In this document: one piece after another, positions 28,260 through 35,640 of the stretch
Layout: every line of letters starts with the position of its first letter
Numbering within the stretch: position 1 is the first letter of the stretch
DNA from: Clostridia bacterium
Lineage (GTDB): Bacteria > Bacillota > Clostridia > Christensenellales > Aristaeellaceae
DNA length: 37,580 bases
Assembly (NCBI GenBank): GCA_017534885.1
Contig: JAFXVR010000052.1
Location: forward strand, 1-37,580
Direction of reading: 5' to 3'
Translations under genes and position numbers: made by a program
The notes under the pieces: model-generated
What the model saw: the letters and a program-made list of their open reading frames with translations, nothing else
Database searches by the model: none
What the model was told of the DNA's origin: nothing

Positions 28260-28800
28260 CCTTCTCACCTCCCCGCGCCTCATCTTCCCGATCGGCGCTC
28301 TGTCTGTCTTCCTTCAGTACGGTGTATATCAGCTCTTTCACCGAACCCGGCGGCGTCGGGTCTTCCGCCTCGGCCGGCTCATCTTCGAGGGGAATCAGCT
28401 TGTCCGGGTCGGGCTCTTCCCGCAGGCTCTTGTCCCAGAGGGGGCGGAGCCGCATGCACAGGGAGGGGAAGAGCAGGGGCAGCAGGGTGGCCCAGGGGTT
28501 CAGGAAGGGCAGCAGGAAGCCCGCCGCCGCCACCGCGCCCTGGCCGATCAGCCGCAGCTGCTGGCTGGCCCGCACCCGGTTTCGGATGGCGCTCTCCGGC
28601 TGGCCCACGGCCTTCTGGATGGTGATGCACATCAGGGTGAAGTTGCCGATGGCCGCCGCCGCGCCCGCCAGGTTGCCCCAGAGCACCTCCGGCGTCCACT
28701 TGCCGAAAAGCGCGAAGGCCAGCTCCATCAGCAGGCTCAGCCCCAGCATCCAGAGGGAGACCAGCCGGATCTCCCGCCTGACCGTATCATCCAGCCGCAA
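28252..28800 (-). CDS. atpI: ATP synthase subunit I-like protein
   Basis: 182 aa with four probable membrane helices (LVSLWMLGLSLLMELAFALF; LAGAAAAIGNFTLMCITI; LIGQGAVAAAGFLLPF; LLPLLFPSLCMRL) and a charged acidic C-terminal tail. First gene of the atp operon; AtpI proteins assist c-ring assembly in some species. Weak similarity is normal for this family, so the call rests on topology and position. The start chosen is TTG at 28800, with GGGAGGAGG seven bases upstream; alternatives are ATG 28824 and TTG 28833. Confidence 0.75.
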   Translation of the reverse strand: MRLDDTVRREIRLVSLWMLGLSLLMELAFALFGKWTPEVLWGNLAGAAAAIGNFTLMCITIQKAVGQPESAIRNRVRASQQLRLIGQGAVAAAGFLLPFLNPWATLLPLLFPSLCMRLRPLWDKSLREEPDPDKLIPLEDEPAEAEDPTPPGSVKELIYTVLKEDRQSADREDEARGGEKDD

Positions 28801-28846
28801 GCTTCCGCCTCCTCCCACCGCCATGGCAGGCAATTATCCACCTTTT

Positions 28847-28876
28847 ATTATGACACAGGATGCACGCTGTTGGCAA
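28847..28876 (-). promoter_or_regulatory. Probable promoter of the atp operon
   Basis: Minus strand: TTGCCA (28871-28876), 18 bases, CATAAT (28847-28852), about 45 bases before the atpI start. Confidence 0.6.
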
Positions 28877-28908
28877 TGTAAAATCTGGTCGGAAAAAGGA
28901 CATTTTGT

Positions 28909-29208
28909 TTGACGAGATGGCCGGTGACGGCGGTCAGCAGCCTCCTTTTCAATACCTCCGGCCGGGCGCTGGTCTGTCCGGTGGTGCTCGCCGCCGAAGG
29001 CCCCCTGCACATCCGCCCGACAAACGTCCCCTGCGAGGGCTGTGTGCTCTGCGAGCAGGTGCGCTATGCCGACCTGACTGCCCGAGGCTGGACGCGCCTG
29101 GGCAGCGCATCCTGCTATGAGGTCATGGATGTGTCTGATGCGGTGATGGGAAGTTTGATGATACGGATGGGTGAGAAGGAAGCAGCTGTGCCCATTGTGC
29201 CATTGTAA
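28909..29208 (+). pseudogene. MazF/PemK-like toxin remnant, N-terminus missing
   Basis: The frame reads WPVTAVSSLLFNTSGRALVC, then PVVLAAEGPLHIRPTNVP and CVLCEQVRYADLTARGW. This fits the middle and end of MazF/PemK ribonucleases (RPxxVVS...FN...G.xxVCP...T and VLxEQvRxxD). The first ~25 residues, with the 'GDI...' strand and family start, are absent. The only possible start is a TTG without a good ribosome site, and no continuation is seen in other frames. No MazE-like gene is adjacent. A MITE copy follows 17 bases after the stop. Judged a decayed toxin gene. Confidence 0.6.
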
Positions 29209-29224
29209 CCTCCAACCTTCAACC

Positions 29225-29354
29225 TGTGTTGAGGGTGACAAAAGGGCGCTTCCAACCTAAGAGCCACGATTGGTTGTGGTAATATCCGCTGCCTTCCGCA
29301 ACCAGTCCTGGCTTGATTCAGGAGAGCGCCCTTTTGACATCCGAATCAGCACTG
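29225..29354 (+). mobile_element. MITE-like palindromic element, copy 2
   Basis: Same ~130-base fold as copy 1 with more mismatches in the inner stem (GAGCCACGATTGGTTGTGG against CCGCAACCAGTCCTGGCTT). The right end CATCCGAATCAGCACTG is shared. It is the most diverged copy and lies between the MazF remnant and an Rpn fragment. Confidence 0.8.
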
Positions 29355-29598
29355 GGGGATCGAACACTCCCTGCCCCGGTGTCTGGACGTAACGTTCCGG
29401 GAGGAAGCCTCACGGACTCGCAAAGGCCATTCGGCAGAGAATCTTGCACTTGTTCGTCTTCTCGCCCTTTCTGTGCTGCGCAGCATGAACGACAAATGTC
29501 CGTCCCCCGCCGCAGGCATTGCGTCTATGATGATGCCTGCCTCGCTGAAGTTATGCTTGCTATTCATGCGTAAGCCCTGGCCTTCATGTGTCCACAGC

Positions 29599-29627
29599 TT
29601 GCATTTTCTGTGGATTTCGTCTATACT
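29599..29627 (+). promoter_or_regulatory. Promoter before the Rpn N-terminal fragment
   Basis: TTGCAT (29599-29604), 17 bases, TATACT (29622-29627). Between 29355 and 29598 no convincing gene is seen. Confidence 0.65.
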
Positions 29628-29663
29628 GAAGGGGGAAAGGCATGGACGGAAGGAGCTGAGGCC

Positions 29664-29966
29664 GTGGACATCAGGCCGCTGTCGGAACAGACCCTGATGA
29701 ATGGGTATGTGTTCGCGATGATCATGCGGGAGCCGCGCTTTATCAGGCCGCTGCTGGAAGCAGTCGTGGGGCGCAGCATCAGGGGCATCACCATGGCTGA
29801 ACCGGAGAAGACGCAGGTGCCCAAGGAGGTTGTCTCCGATATTATTGGCGTCACCCTTCCTCAGTTTGAGAACGTCCTTTCCCTCATCAAAGAGCATCCC
29901 GACTGGGACGATCGGCAGATCGCGGGCGCAGCCCAGTGGCGCAAGTACGGCAAATACGGCGGCTGA
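29664..29966 (+). pseudogene. Rpn-family nuclease fragment (N-terminal part, internally deleted)
   Basis: 100 codons from a GTG at 29664 with AGGAG eight bases before it. Residues 1-46 (LSEQTLMNGYVFAMIMREP, then a PLLEAVVG-like block and EPEKTQ) match the start of Rpn/PD-(D/E)XK recombination-promoting nucleases. The catalytic part that should follow EKT is absent. Instead a short helical tail is seen (QFENVLSLIKEHPDWDDRQI and on). With promoter and ribosome site intact it may still make a short protein, but not a nuclease. Confidence 0.55.
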
Positions 29967-30012
29967 GGGCAGCCGGGCCTGAAATCTATACCCAACACAG
30001 GAGACAGACAGC

Positions 30013-31608
30013 ATGATCACAGTCAGCAACGTATCCCTGACCTTCGGCGGGCAGAAGCTCTTTTCCGGCGCGGATCTGAAGTTCCTGCCGGGCAACTGCT
30101 ACGGCATCATCGGCGCGAACGGCGCGGGCAAGAGCACCTTCCTGCGCATCCTCTCCGGGGAGCTGGAGCCCACCACCGGCACGGTGACCATCCCCCCCAA
30201 CGAGCGCATGTCCACCCTGAAGCAGGACCAGTTCGCCTATGACGCCTATCCCGTGCTGGACACGGTCATCATGGGCAATCAGCGCCTGTACGACATCATG
30301 AAGGAAAAGGACGCCCTCTACATGAAGCCGGACTTTTCCGACGCGGACGGCGAAAAGGCCGCTGAGCTGGAGGGCGAGTTCGCCGAGATGGACGGCTGGA
30401 ATGCCGAGAGCGACGCCGCGACCCTGCTGACCGGCCTGGGCATCCCCGCGGAGGATCACCAGATGCTCATGGGCGAGCTGAACGGCTCGGACAAGTTCAA
30501 GGTGCTGCTGGCTCAGGCCCTCTTCGGCCACCCGGACATCCTCCTGCTGGACGAGCCCACCAACAACCTGGACAACCGCTCGGTGGACTGGCTGGAGGAC
30601 TTCCTGATGGACTTCCCCGGCACGCTGATCGTGGTCAGCCACGACCGGTGGTTCCTCAACAACATCTGCACCCACATTGTGGACATCGATTACAACCAGG
30701 TCAAGCTCTACGTGGGCAACTATGACTTCTGGTACGAGTCCTCCAAAATGATGCAGTCCCTGATGAACGACCAGAAAAAGCGCCGGGAGGACAAGATCCG
30801 GGAGCTCCAGGCCTTTATCCAGCGCTTTTCATCCAACAAGAGCAAGGCCAAGCAGGCCACCAGCCGGCGCAAGCTGCTGGATCAGCTGACCCTCGAGCAG
30901 ATGCCCGCCTCCTCCCGCCGCTATCCCTGGGTGGCCTTCACCCCCGACCGGGAGGCCGGCAAGGACATCCTGACGGTGAATGACCTGAGCCTCAACATCG
31001 ACGGGGTGCAGCTGCTCAAGGACGTGTCCTTCATCGTGACCAAGGGGCAGAAGATCGCCATCGTGGGCAACGAGCAGGGCGCGACGGCCCTCTTCCGGGT
31101 GCTGATGGAGGAGCTGACCCCCGACAGCGGCAGCTTCAAATTCGGCGTCACCATCTCCACCAGCTATTTCCCCCACGACAATTCCGCCTTCTTTGACGGC
31201 TGCAATCTCACCATGATGCAGTGGTTCGCCCAGTACTCCCCCGAGCAGCTGGAGACCTACATGCGCGGCTTCCTGGGGCGGATGCTCTTCTCGGGCGATG
31301 ACGTGTACAAGCCCGTCAGCGTGCTGTCCGGCGGCGAGAAGGTGCGGGTGATGCTCTCCCGCATGATGCTCTCCGGCGCAAACTTCCTGATCCTGGATCA
31401 GCCCACCAACCACCTCGACCTGGAGTCCATCACCGCCGTCAACAACGGCCTGATCAACTTCCCGGGCAATGTGCTCTTCACCTGTCACGACCACCAGTTT
31501 GTGTCCACCGTGGCCGACCGCATCCTGGAGCTGCACGACGACGGCACCATGACCGACTACTACTGCGGCTACGAGGACTACCTGGCCCGCAAGCGCGCGG
31601 AGGGCTGA
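30013..31608 (+). CDS. ABC-F family protein (YbiT/YkpA-like) with a degenerate second ATP site
   Basis: 531 aa; two ABC domains without membrane segments, a ribosome-associated type ABC-F protein. Domain 1: Walker A GANGAGKST (Lys40), Walker B ILLLDEPTNNLD (Glu181), His210. The linker (about 243-305) holds the P-site tRNA interaction helices with 'RFSSNKSKAKQATSRRK'. Domain 2: the Walker A position reads VGNEQGATALF (no Lys), signature LSGGE (438-442) is good, but Walker B is LILDQPTNHLD with Gln463 for the catalytic Glu. Signature 1 is LNGSD (156-160). So the site made of A1 and signature 2 is intact, and the other site is degenerate in all three elements. It overlaps nothing; the SCP2 gene starts four bases after its stop. 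Confidence 0.93.
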   Translation: MITVSNVSLTFGGQKLFSGADLKFLPGNCYGIIGANGAGKSTFLRILSGELEPTTGTVTIPPNERMSTLKQDQFAYDAYPVLDTVIMGNQRLYDIMKEKDALYMKPDFSDADGEKAAELEGEFAEMDGWNAESDAATLLTGLGIPAEDHQMLMGELNGSDKFKVLLAQALFGHPDILLLDEPTNNLDNRSVDWLEDFLMDFPGTLIVVSHDRWFLNNICTHIVDIDYNQVKLYVGNYDFWYESSKMMQSLMNDQKKRREDKIRELQAFIQRFSSNKSKAKQATSRRKLLDQLTLEQMPASSRRYPWVAFTPDREAGKDILTVNDLSLNIDGVQLLKDVSFIVTKGQKIAIVGNEQGATALFRVLMEELTPDSGSFKFGVTISTSYFPHDNSAFFDGCNLTMMQWFAQYSPEQLETYMRGFLGRMLFSGDDVYKPVSVLSGGEKVRVMLSRMMLSGANFLILDQPTNHLDLESITAVNNGLINFPGNVLFTCHDHQFVSTVADRILELHDDGTMTDYYCGYEDYLARKRAEG

Positions 31609-31611
31609 GCC

Positions 31612-31935
31612 ATGCGGAACTACACCGATCTGGAAACCTTCATCGCCGACTTTCCGGCCCTCGCCGCCGGCGCTCGGGACCGCCTGAAGGGTCACGCCGG
31701 CGCCTTCCGTCTGGAGACCCGGGAAGGCCGTGTCTTTGAGGCTGAAATCTTCGCGGACGGCCAGGTAGCCGTCGGCAGCCTGTCCCGCAGCCCCGACTGC
31801 GTGGTCACCTCCTCCGAGAGCGACCTCCTCGCCATCATCCAGGGCAGGCTGAACCCCGCCAAGGCCCTCCTCTTCGGCAAGATCCGCGCCAAGGGCGATC
31901 TGCTGAAGCTGACGGCGCTGATCGCGCTGCTGTGA
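31612..31935 (+). CDS. SCP2 sterol-binding-like domain protein
   Basis: 107 aa, a single SCP2-type lipid-binding fold. Pattern: 'GAFRLETREGRVFEAEIF', 'SPDCVVTSSESDLLAIIQG' and 'LNPAKALLFGKIRAKGDLLK', the last being the typical '...A...GKxxxxGD' motif. Cytosolic, small, may bind a hydrophobic ligand. It lies three bases after the ABC-F stop, so it is probably cotranscribed. A bidirectional terminator follows. Confidence 0.8.
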   Translation: MRNYTDLETFIADFPALAAGARDRLKGHAGAFRLETREGRVFEAEIFADGQVAVGSLSRSPDCVVTSSESDLLAIIQGRLNPAKALLFGKIRAKGDLLKLTALIALL

Positions 31936-31995
31936 AGCGCTGACCTCGGCAGGACGCGGATCGATGCCCCGGTGCCGCCGGCGCACCGCAAAAAC

Positions 31996-32032
31996 AAGCC
32001 GTTCCCTCTTGTGGGGAACGGCCTGCTTTTCT
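31996..32032. terminator. Bidirectional terminator
   Basis: CCGTTCCC (31999-32006), loop of 7, GGGAACGG (32014-32021), with CTTTTCT on the plus strand and an A-rich left flank that gives U on the minus strand. It lies between the convergent SCP2-like and RRXRR-like genes. Confidence 0.75.
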
Positions 32033-32070
32033 ATTTGTGTTTCAGGCAGAAATGGCTTCAGTGCCCGGAA

Positions 32071-32640
32071 TCAGGCGTGAGCCATGAGCTCGCTCACCAG
32101 GCGGAGCATCTGGGTCGCAATGTCGGGCGAGCTGGCCTGGGCAGCGCCCTGAATCAGGCTTTCGATCACGCGCTCCCGCTCCTGCTGCCGGGGAGACTTG
32201 GCCTTGGCGGAGAAGCGGTCGTCATAGAGATGCTCCAGGAAGGCCAGCTCGCGCTGCAGCGTGCGCTCATGGGCGGCATACACCTCCACCGCGGCGTGGA
32301 GCTTCTGCGGGTTCTCCTGGTTCGGGAACGCCCGGATCTCGGCGACGGTCTTTTCCAGCATGTCCCGCTCGGTGTGGAGCGCGTCCAGGCGGCGCAGCAA
32401 TTCGGCCAGGGTCAGCTCGGTCTCATGGGTCTTCACGGTGTCCGGGGTCTTATTCTGAATCGCATCCATTTGTGCGTCCTCCTCAATGTTTTGCGGCGGA
32501 CACGCAAGACAGACGGTCGTTTCATCCAGCCAGCGTGCCCTGCCCTGTTTCACAAGACCCTTCGCGCGCTTGGCGAAGGTTGGGGTATACTGGTTGCCGG
32601 ACTCATCGACTACAAGAATGTTTTTTGTGATGGGTATCAT
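32071..32640 (-). CDS. Protein with RRXRR-like N-terminus and helical C-terminus
   Basis: 189 aa from the ATG at 32640. The N-terminal ~45 residues (ILVVDESGNQYTPTFAKRAK, then GLVKQGRARWLDETTVCLAC) look like the short 'P-x-x-x-x-R-A-x-x-L-[VL]-x-x-G-R-A' motif called RRXRR, which also opens IscB-type proteins. The rest (about 75-189) is predicted helical and coiled-coil (LLRRLDALHTERDMLEKTVA). AGGAGG lies only two bases before the ATG, so another start may be used. The region 32640-32706 carries a duplicated leader. No nuclease domain is seen. Role unknown; nucleic-acid binding is an inference from the N-terminal motif. Confidence 0.6.
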   Translation of the reverse strand: MIPITKNILVVDESGNQYTPTFAKRAKGLVKQGRARWLDETTVCLACPPQNIEEDAQMDAIQNKTPDTVKTHETELTLAELLRRLDALHTERDMLEKTVAEIRAFPNQENPQKLHAAVEVYAAHERTLQRELAFLEHLYDDRFSAKAKSPRQQERERVIESLIQGAAQASSPDIATQMLRLVSELMAHA

Positions 32641-32828
32641 CCCCTCCTGCAGTCTTCGCGCCTTCTCCGTTTTTTTGTGATGGGTGTCTCCCCCTGCAGG
32701 CGCAGACAAACTATAGCATGGGAAAGGCGGGCTGTCAATGGGGGGACGAACTGTCTGGATTCGGATTCAGCCATGCAGCAATGATTCAGCAATCGGCCAT
32801 CATGTGGCTGACATTTGCATTTCCCAAA

Positions 32829-32960
32829 CCACTGATTCGGATGTCAAAAGGCCGCTTTCATGAACTGAGCCACGACTGGTTGTGGAAGACAGCGGAAATC
32901 ACCACAACCAGTCGTGGCTCCAAGGTTGAAAGCGCCCTTTTGTCACCCTTACCAGCACTA
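32829..32960 (-). mobile_element. MITE-like palindromic element, copy 3 (inverted)
   Basis: Same element as at 21031, inverted, with a perfect 19-bp inner stem. The two copies are nearly identical over the core, so the insertions are recent. The left end reads CCACTGATTCGGATGTC and the right end GGGTGACAAAAGGG (rc). The right end runs straight into the coding sequence of an Rpn gene. Confidence 0.85.
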
Positions 32961-33477
32961 TGAGGGCATCCGGAAGGTGTACTCCATCTGGATCTGCCCG
33001 GACACCCTGCGCAGCCAGAAGAGCAGCATTGTGTCCTACGGCCTGCAGGAGCTGGAGCGCCTGGGCGAGGTGAAGTACCGCCAGCCTGATTACGACCTGA
33101 TGCGCCTGATCGTGATCCATCTGGGCGCGTCCAACGAGGACAACGAGCTGATCGGCTTCCTGAACACACTGTTTGACGAAACCGGGCTGGTACAGGCCCG
33201 CAAGGACGCCATGGAGGAAAAGTACCACATCCCCATGACGGCCGATATCACGGAGGTGATGAATGCAATGTGCAACCTGAGCCAGGGCATTGAGGCAAGA
33301 GGGATTAAGATTGGTGAAAAGCGCGGCATCGTCATCGGTGAGACCCGCGGCATCGAAAAAGAGCGCCTCGAAAACCTGAGAAGTCTGATGAAGAATCTCG
33401 GCTTCAGCAAGGAACAGGCCATGTCCGCCATCGGCATTCCTTCCGAGCAGCAGGCCAGGTACGCCGCGCAGATTTGA
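32961..33477 (+). pseudogene. Rpn-family nuclease, C-terminal half, truncated at the MITE
   Basis: About 172 codons without a start. 'EGIRKVYSIWICPDTLRSQK' and 'EVKYRQPDYDLMRLIVIHLG' are conserved in Rpn/PD-(D/E)XK transposase-like nucleases, as is the C-terminal repeat part (GIEARGIKIGEKRGIVIGET, GIEKERLENL). The N-terminal nuclease core (about 150 residues) is missing; the frame begins inside MITE copy 3. It could be the other half of a gene split or deleted by rearrangement at the MITE. Confidence 0.75.
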
Positions 33478-33490
33478 GGCGCACTTTTCG

Positions 33491-33535
33491 CAGCGGCTTC
33501 CTGTCCGTTTCAGCGGGCATGGGAGCCGCTGTTTT
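33491..33535 (+). terminator. Terminator after the Rpn fragment
   Basis: CAGCGGCTTCC / GGGAGCCGCTG arms (with a loop of about 20) followed by TTTTCGTTT. Confidence 0.7.
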
Positions 33536-33538
33536 CGT

Positions 33539-33859
33539 TTACCCCTCTTCCGCCTCGTCCAGATTCCGCCACCGGGTTTCGCTGTTCAGCCACGCGTTGT
33601 AACCGGCCTGGGCATTTTGACCTTCCTTCTTGTGCCGCCAGGTCTCCGTCTCGGCGCAGATGGCCAGCATTTCATCCGCGATCATCTCCATGGTGGCGGG
33701 ACGGACCGTGTAGAGATAGGAGGTCATGCGGTCCATGGCCCGGGGGCTTCCGATTTGTCGGGCCAGCAAGTCCGCCAGCTCCCCGGGATAGCCGAGGGAT
33801 ACAACAGCGCTCGCCAGGCGGTTCCTCGCCTCTGCCCAGATGCTCCGGTTTGCGCTCAC
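33539..33859 (-). CDS. Small conserved-type protein of unknown function
   Basis: 106 aa, largely helical, acidic C-terminus. 'DLLARQIGSPRAMDRMTSYL' and 'MEMIADEMLAICAETETWRH' with 'AGYNAWLNSETRWR' look like a conserved family seen in gut Clostridia; I recall the pattern but no function. The ATG at 33859 overlaps the stop of the GH43 gene by four bases (ATGA), so it is translated together with the glycosidase. Confidence 0.75.
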   Translation of the reverse strand: MSANRSIWAEARNRLASAVVSLGYPGELADLLARQIGSPRAMDRMTSYLYTVRPATMEMIADEMLAICAETETWRHKKEGQNAQAGYNAWLNSETRWRNLDEAEEG

Positions 33860-35319
33860 CTCGCCCTCACCTCCACCCCTGCCACATCCGCCCAGCCGCC
33901 CCAGCGGGACTGACTGTTCAGGGCGAAAATGCCCGGGCGCGCGGAGGTCCAGCCGCCGCAGGTCAGGGGACAGGCGGGGCCGAGGGGCTGCAGGCTGTTT
34001 TCGTCCGCGCCGAAGGCAAAGCGGGCCAGCCCATCGCGGACGCTCAGGCGCAGCAGGACATCCGCCTGAGGCCAGGGCGCTTCCGCCAGCACGGTTTCGG
34101 TGACGCGCTCGCGCTCGAAGCGGCTGATTTCCACCGCCTCGCCGCGCGCCAGTCTCACCGTCCGGCCGTCCACCGCCAGATCATGATAGGTGTAGCCCAT
34201 CACGCCCACGCCGGCGCAGTCACCCGCCTGGGCATGCAGCTTCAGCCGCACATCCATGTCAAAATCCCGGTGCTGCATGAGCTGGGAGAGGAACTGCCCC
34301 GCGTGGAAGAGGCTGTCCGCGGGCGCGCAGCGCAGGCGCAGGCCAGGCTTCAGCGGCGTGAACCAGGCGGCGTTGGGGTTCGCCTGCCACTGCCACTGCA
34401 GGCCGGGTCCCTCCGCAAAATCGTCCGAGGCCGGGATCTCCGCCGAGCATTCCGGCAGCCCTGTGTCCCCTGACCTCACCGGCTCGCCGCCCGCGCCCAT
34501 CACTGGCCAGCCGTCCGACCAGTCCACCGGCTGAAGGTGCGGCACCCGGCCGTACACGCCCACGTCCTGAAAATGGATGAACCAGTCCCGGCCGCGCCCG
34601 TCGTCCACCCAGCCGCCCTGATGCGGGCCGTTGACCTCCGTCCCGCCCTGGGCCAGCACCACCCGCCGCTCATAAGGCCCGAACACGCTCGGGGCGCGCA
34701 AGGCCAGCTGATAGCCGGGCTTCACCCCGCCCGCCGGGCAGAGAATCCAGTACAGGCCGTCCCGCTTATACAGCTTGGGCCCTTCCACGGTCACGTCGCC
34801 GTGATCGGCCCCGTCATAGACGCAGCGGCCCTTGTCCAGCACCCGCAGCCCGTCCGGTGAGAGCTCGTGCACGTACAGAATGTTGTTGATGCCGCAGCGG
34901 CTGGCCGCGAACCCGTGCACCAGCCATGCCCGGCCGTCCCCGTCAAAGAGCGGACAGGGGTCGATCCACCCGCACACATCCTTCACCAGATGGCACTCCC
35001 ACTCCCCCGCCGGGTCTTCCGCCGTGAAGGCGAAAAGCCCCTCGTCCGGCAGGCAGACATACACGTAAAACAGCCCCCGGTGAAACCGGATGCTCGGCGC
35101 CCAGGTCCCGCGCTTGTGCGCCGGCGCGTCATACCAGGGATAAGGCAGATGCCGCGCCGCGTAACCCACCAGCGCCCAATGCGCCAGATCCCGCGACCGC
35201 AGCACCGGTATCCCCGGCACATAGGTAAAGGAGGAGGAAATCATGTAAAAATCCTCCCCGACCCGGATCACGTCAGGGTCAGAGTAATCGCCGTACAGGA
35301 TGGGGTTGGTGTAATGCAT
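33856..35319 (-). CDS. Glycoside hydrolase family 43 enzyme
   Basis: 487 aa, no signal peptide. Probably a beta-xylosidase or alpha-L-arabinofuranosidase that trims imported oligosaccharides in the cytoplasm. The five-bladed propeller has the GH43 triad: base Asp14 (YSDPDVIRV), pKa modulator Asp120 (GWIDPCPLFDGDGR) and acid Glu179 (TVEGPKLYKRDG). A C-terminal beta-sandwich (about 305-487) with 'AWFTPLKPGLRLR' and 'VGVMGYTYHDLAV' is the accessory domain found in many GH43 xylosidases. The start at 35319 has GGAGG about nine bases before it. A longer reading to 35550 has no ribosome site. First gene of a two-gene unit. Confidence 0.9.
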   Translation of the reverse strand: MHYTNPILYGDYSDPDVIRVGEDFYMISSSFTYVPGIPVLRSRDLAHWALVGYAARHLPYPWYDAPAHKRGTWAPSIRFHRGLFYVYVCLPDEGLFAFTAEDPAGEWECHLVKDVCGWIDPCPLFDGDGRAWLVHGFAASRCGINNILYVHELSPDGLRVLDKGRCVYDGADHGDVTVEGPKLYKRDGLYWILCPAGGVKPGYQLALRAPSVFGPYERRVVLAQGGTEVNGPHQGGWVDDGRGRDWFIHFQDVGVYGRVPHLQPVDWSDGWPVMGAGGEPVRSGDTGLPECSAEIPASDDFAEGPGLQWQWQANPNAAWFTPLKPGLRLRCAPADSLFHAGQFLSQLMQHRDFDMDVRLKLHAQAGDCAGVGVMGYTYHDLAVDGRTVRLARGEAVEISRFERERVTETVLAEAPWPQADVLLRLSVRDGLARFAFGADENSLQPLGPACPLTCGGWTSARPGIFALNSQSRWGGWADVAGVEVRAR

Positions 35320-35373
35320 GAGGAGGCCTCCTTTTTTGCGGGCGGGTGAAGGGCGGAAGAAGGGGACACAGGG

Positions 35374-35382
35374 ATTATAGCA
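35374..35382 (-). promoter_or_regulatory. Extended -10 promoter of the GH43 gene
   Basis: Minus strand TGCTATAAT (TG-n-TATAAT) with no recognisable -35. It lies about 55 bases before the gene. Confidence 0.6.
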
Positions 35383-35517
35383 TGAGGGGGCGGGGGTTGG
35401 GAAGAGGGGGGTGATATAAAGATGCCCTGCCCGGCCTCGCTCACTGCTGCGGCTGGTTATGGTGTCAATGAGCTGTTTTTTGATTGCAGGTGATGGAGAT
35501 GCATATGCTGAGAACGA

Positions 35518-35546
35518 TTGAAAACTGTGCGAATGTGTGCTATTAT
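35518..35546 (+). promoter_or_regulatory. Promoter of the leucine-rich-repeat protein gene
   Basis: TTGAAA (35518-35523), 17 bases, TATTAT (35541-35546), giving a leader of about 90 bases. Confidence 0.7.
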
Positions 35547-35640
35547 ACATCTGTCATCGATATGTATTCACAAGCGAAGCTGTCGGAAGGCATACCTTCT
35601 GATACACTCCGGACTGACCAACTCAGTGGAGGATAAGCGA

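Noticed and set aside
28833..28833. TTG/ATG starts at 28833 and 28824 for the AtpI-like gene
   Set aside because: The ribosome site GGGAGGAGG lies downstream of both and fits the TTG at 28800; the 28833 start would leave almost no leader after the predicted RNA start.
28820..28850. A DnaA-box-like TTATCCACC, with further TGTCCACAG/TGTGGAT at 29590-29615
   Set aside because: Isolated near-matches, not a cluster, no AT-rich unwinding region and no dnaA. Not an origin.
29346..29567. A 73-codon minus-strand frame (MNSKHNFSEAGIIIDAMPAA start) running into MITE copy 2
   Set aside because: No good ribosome site, Arg-rich low-information sequence, stop supplied by the MITE end. It could be a gene fragment but nothing recognisable supports it.
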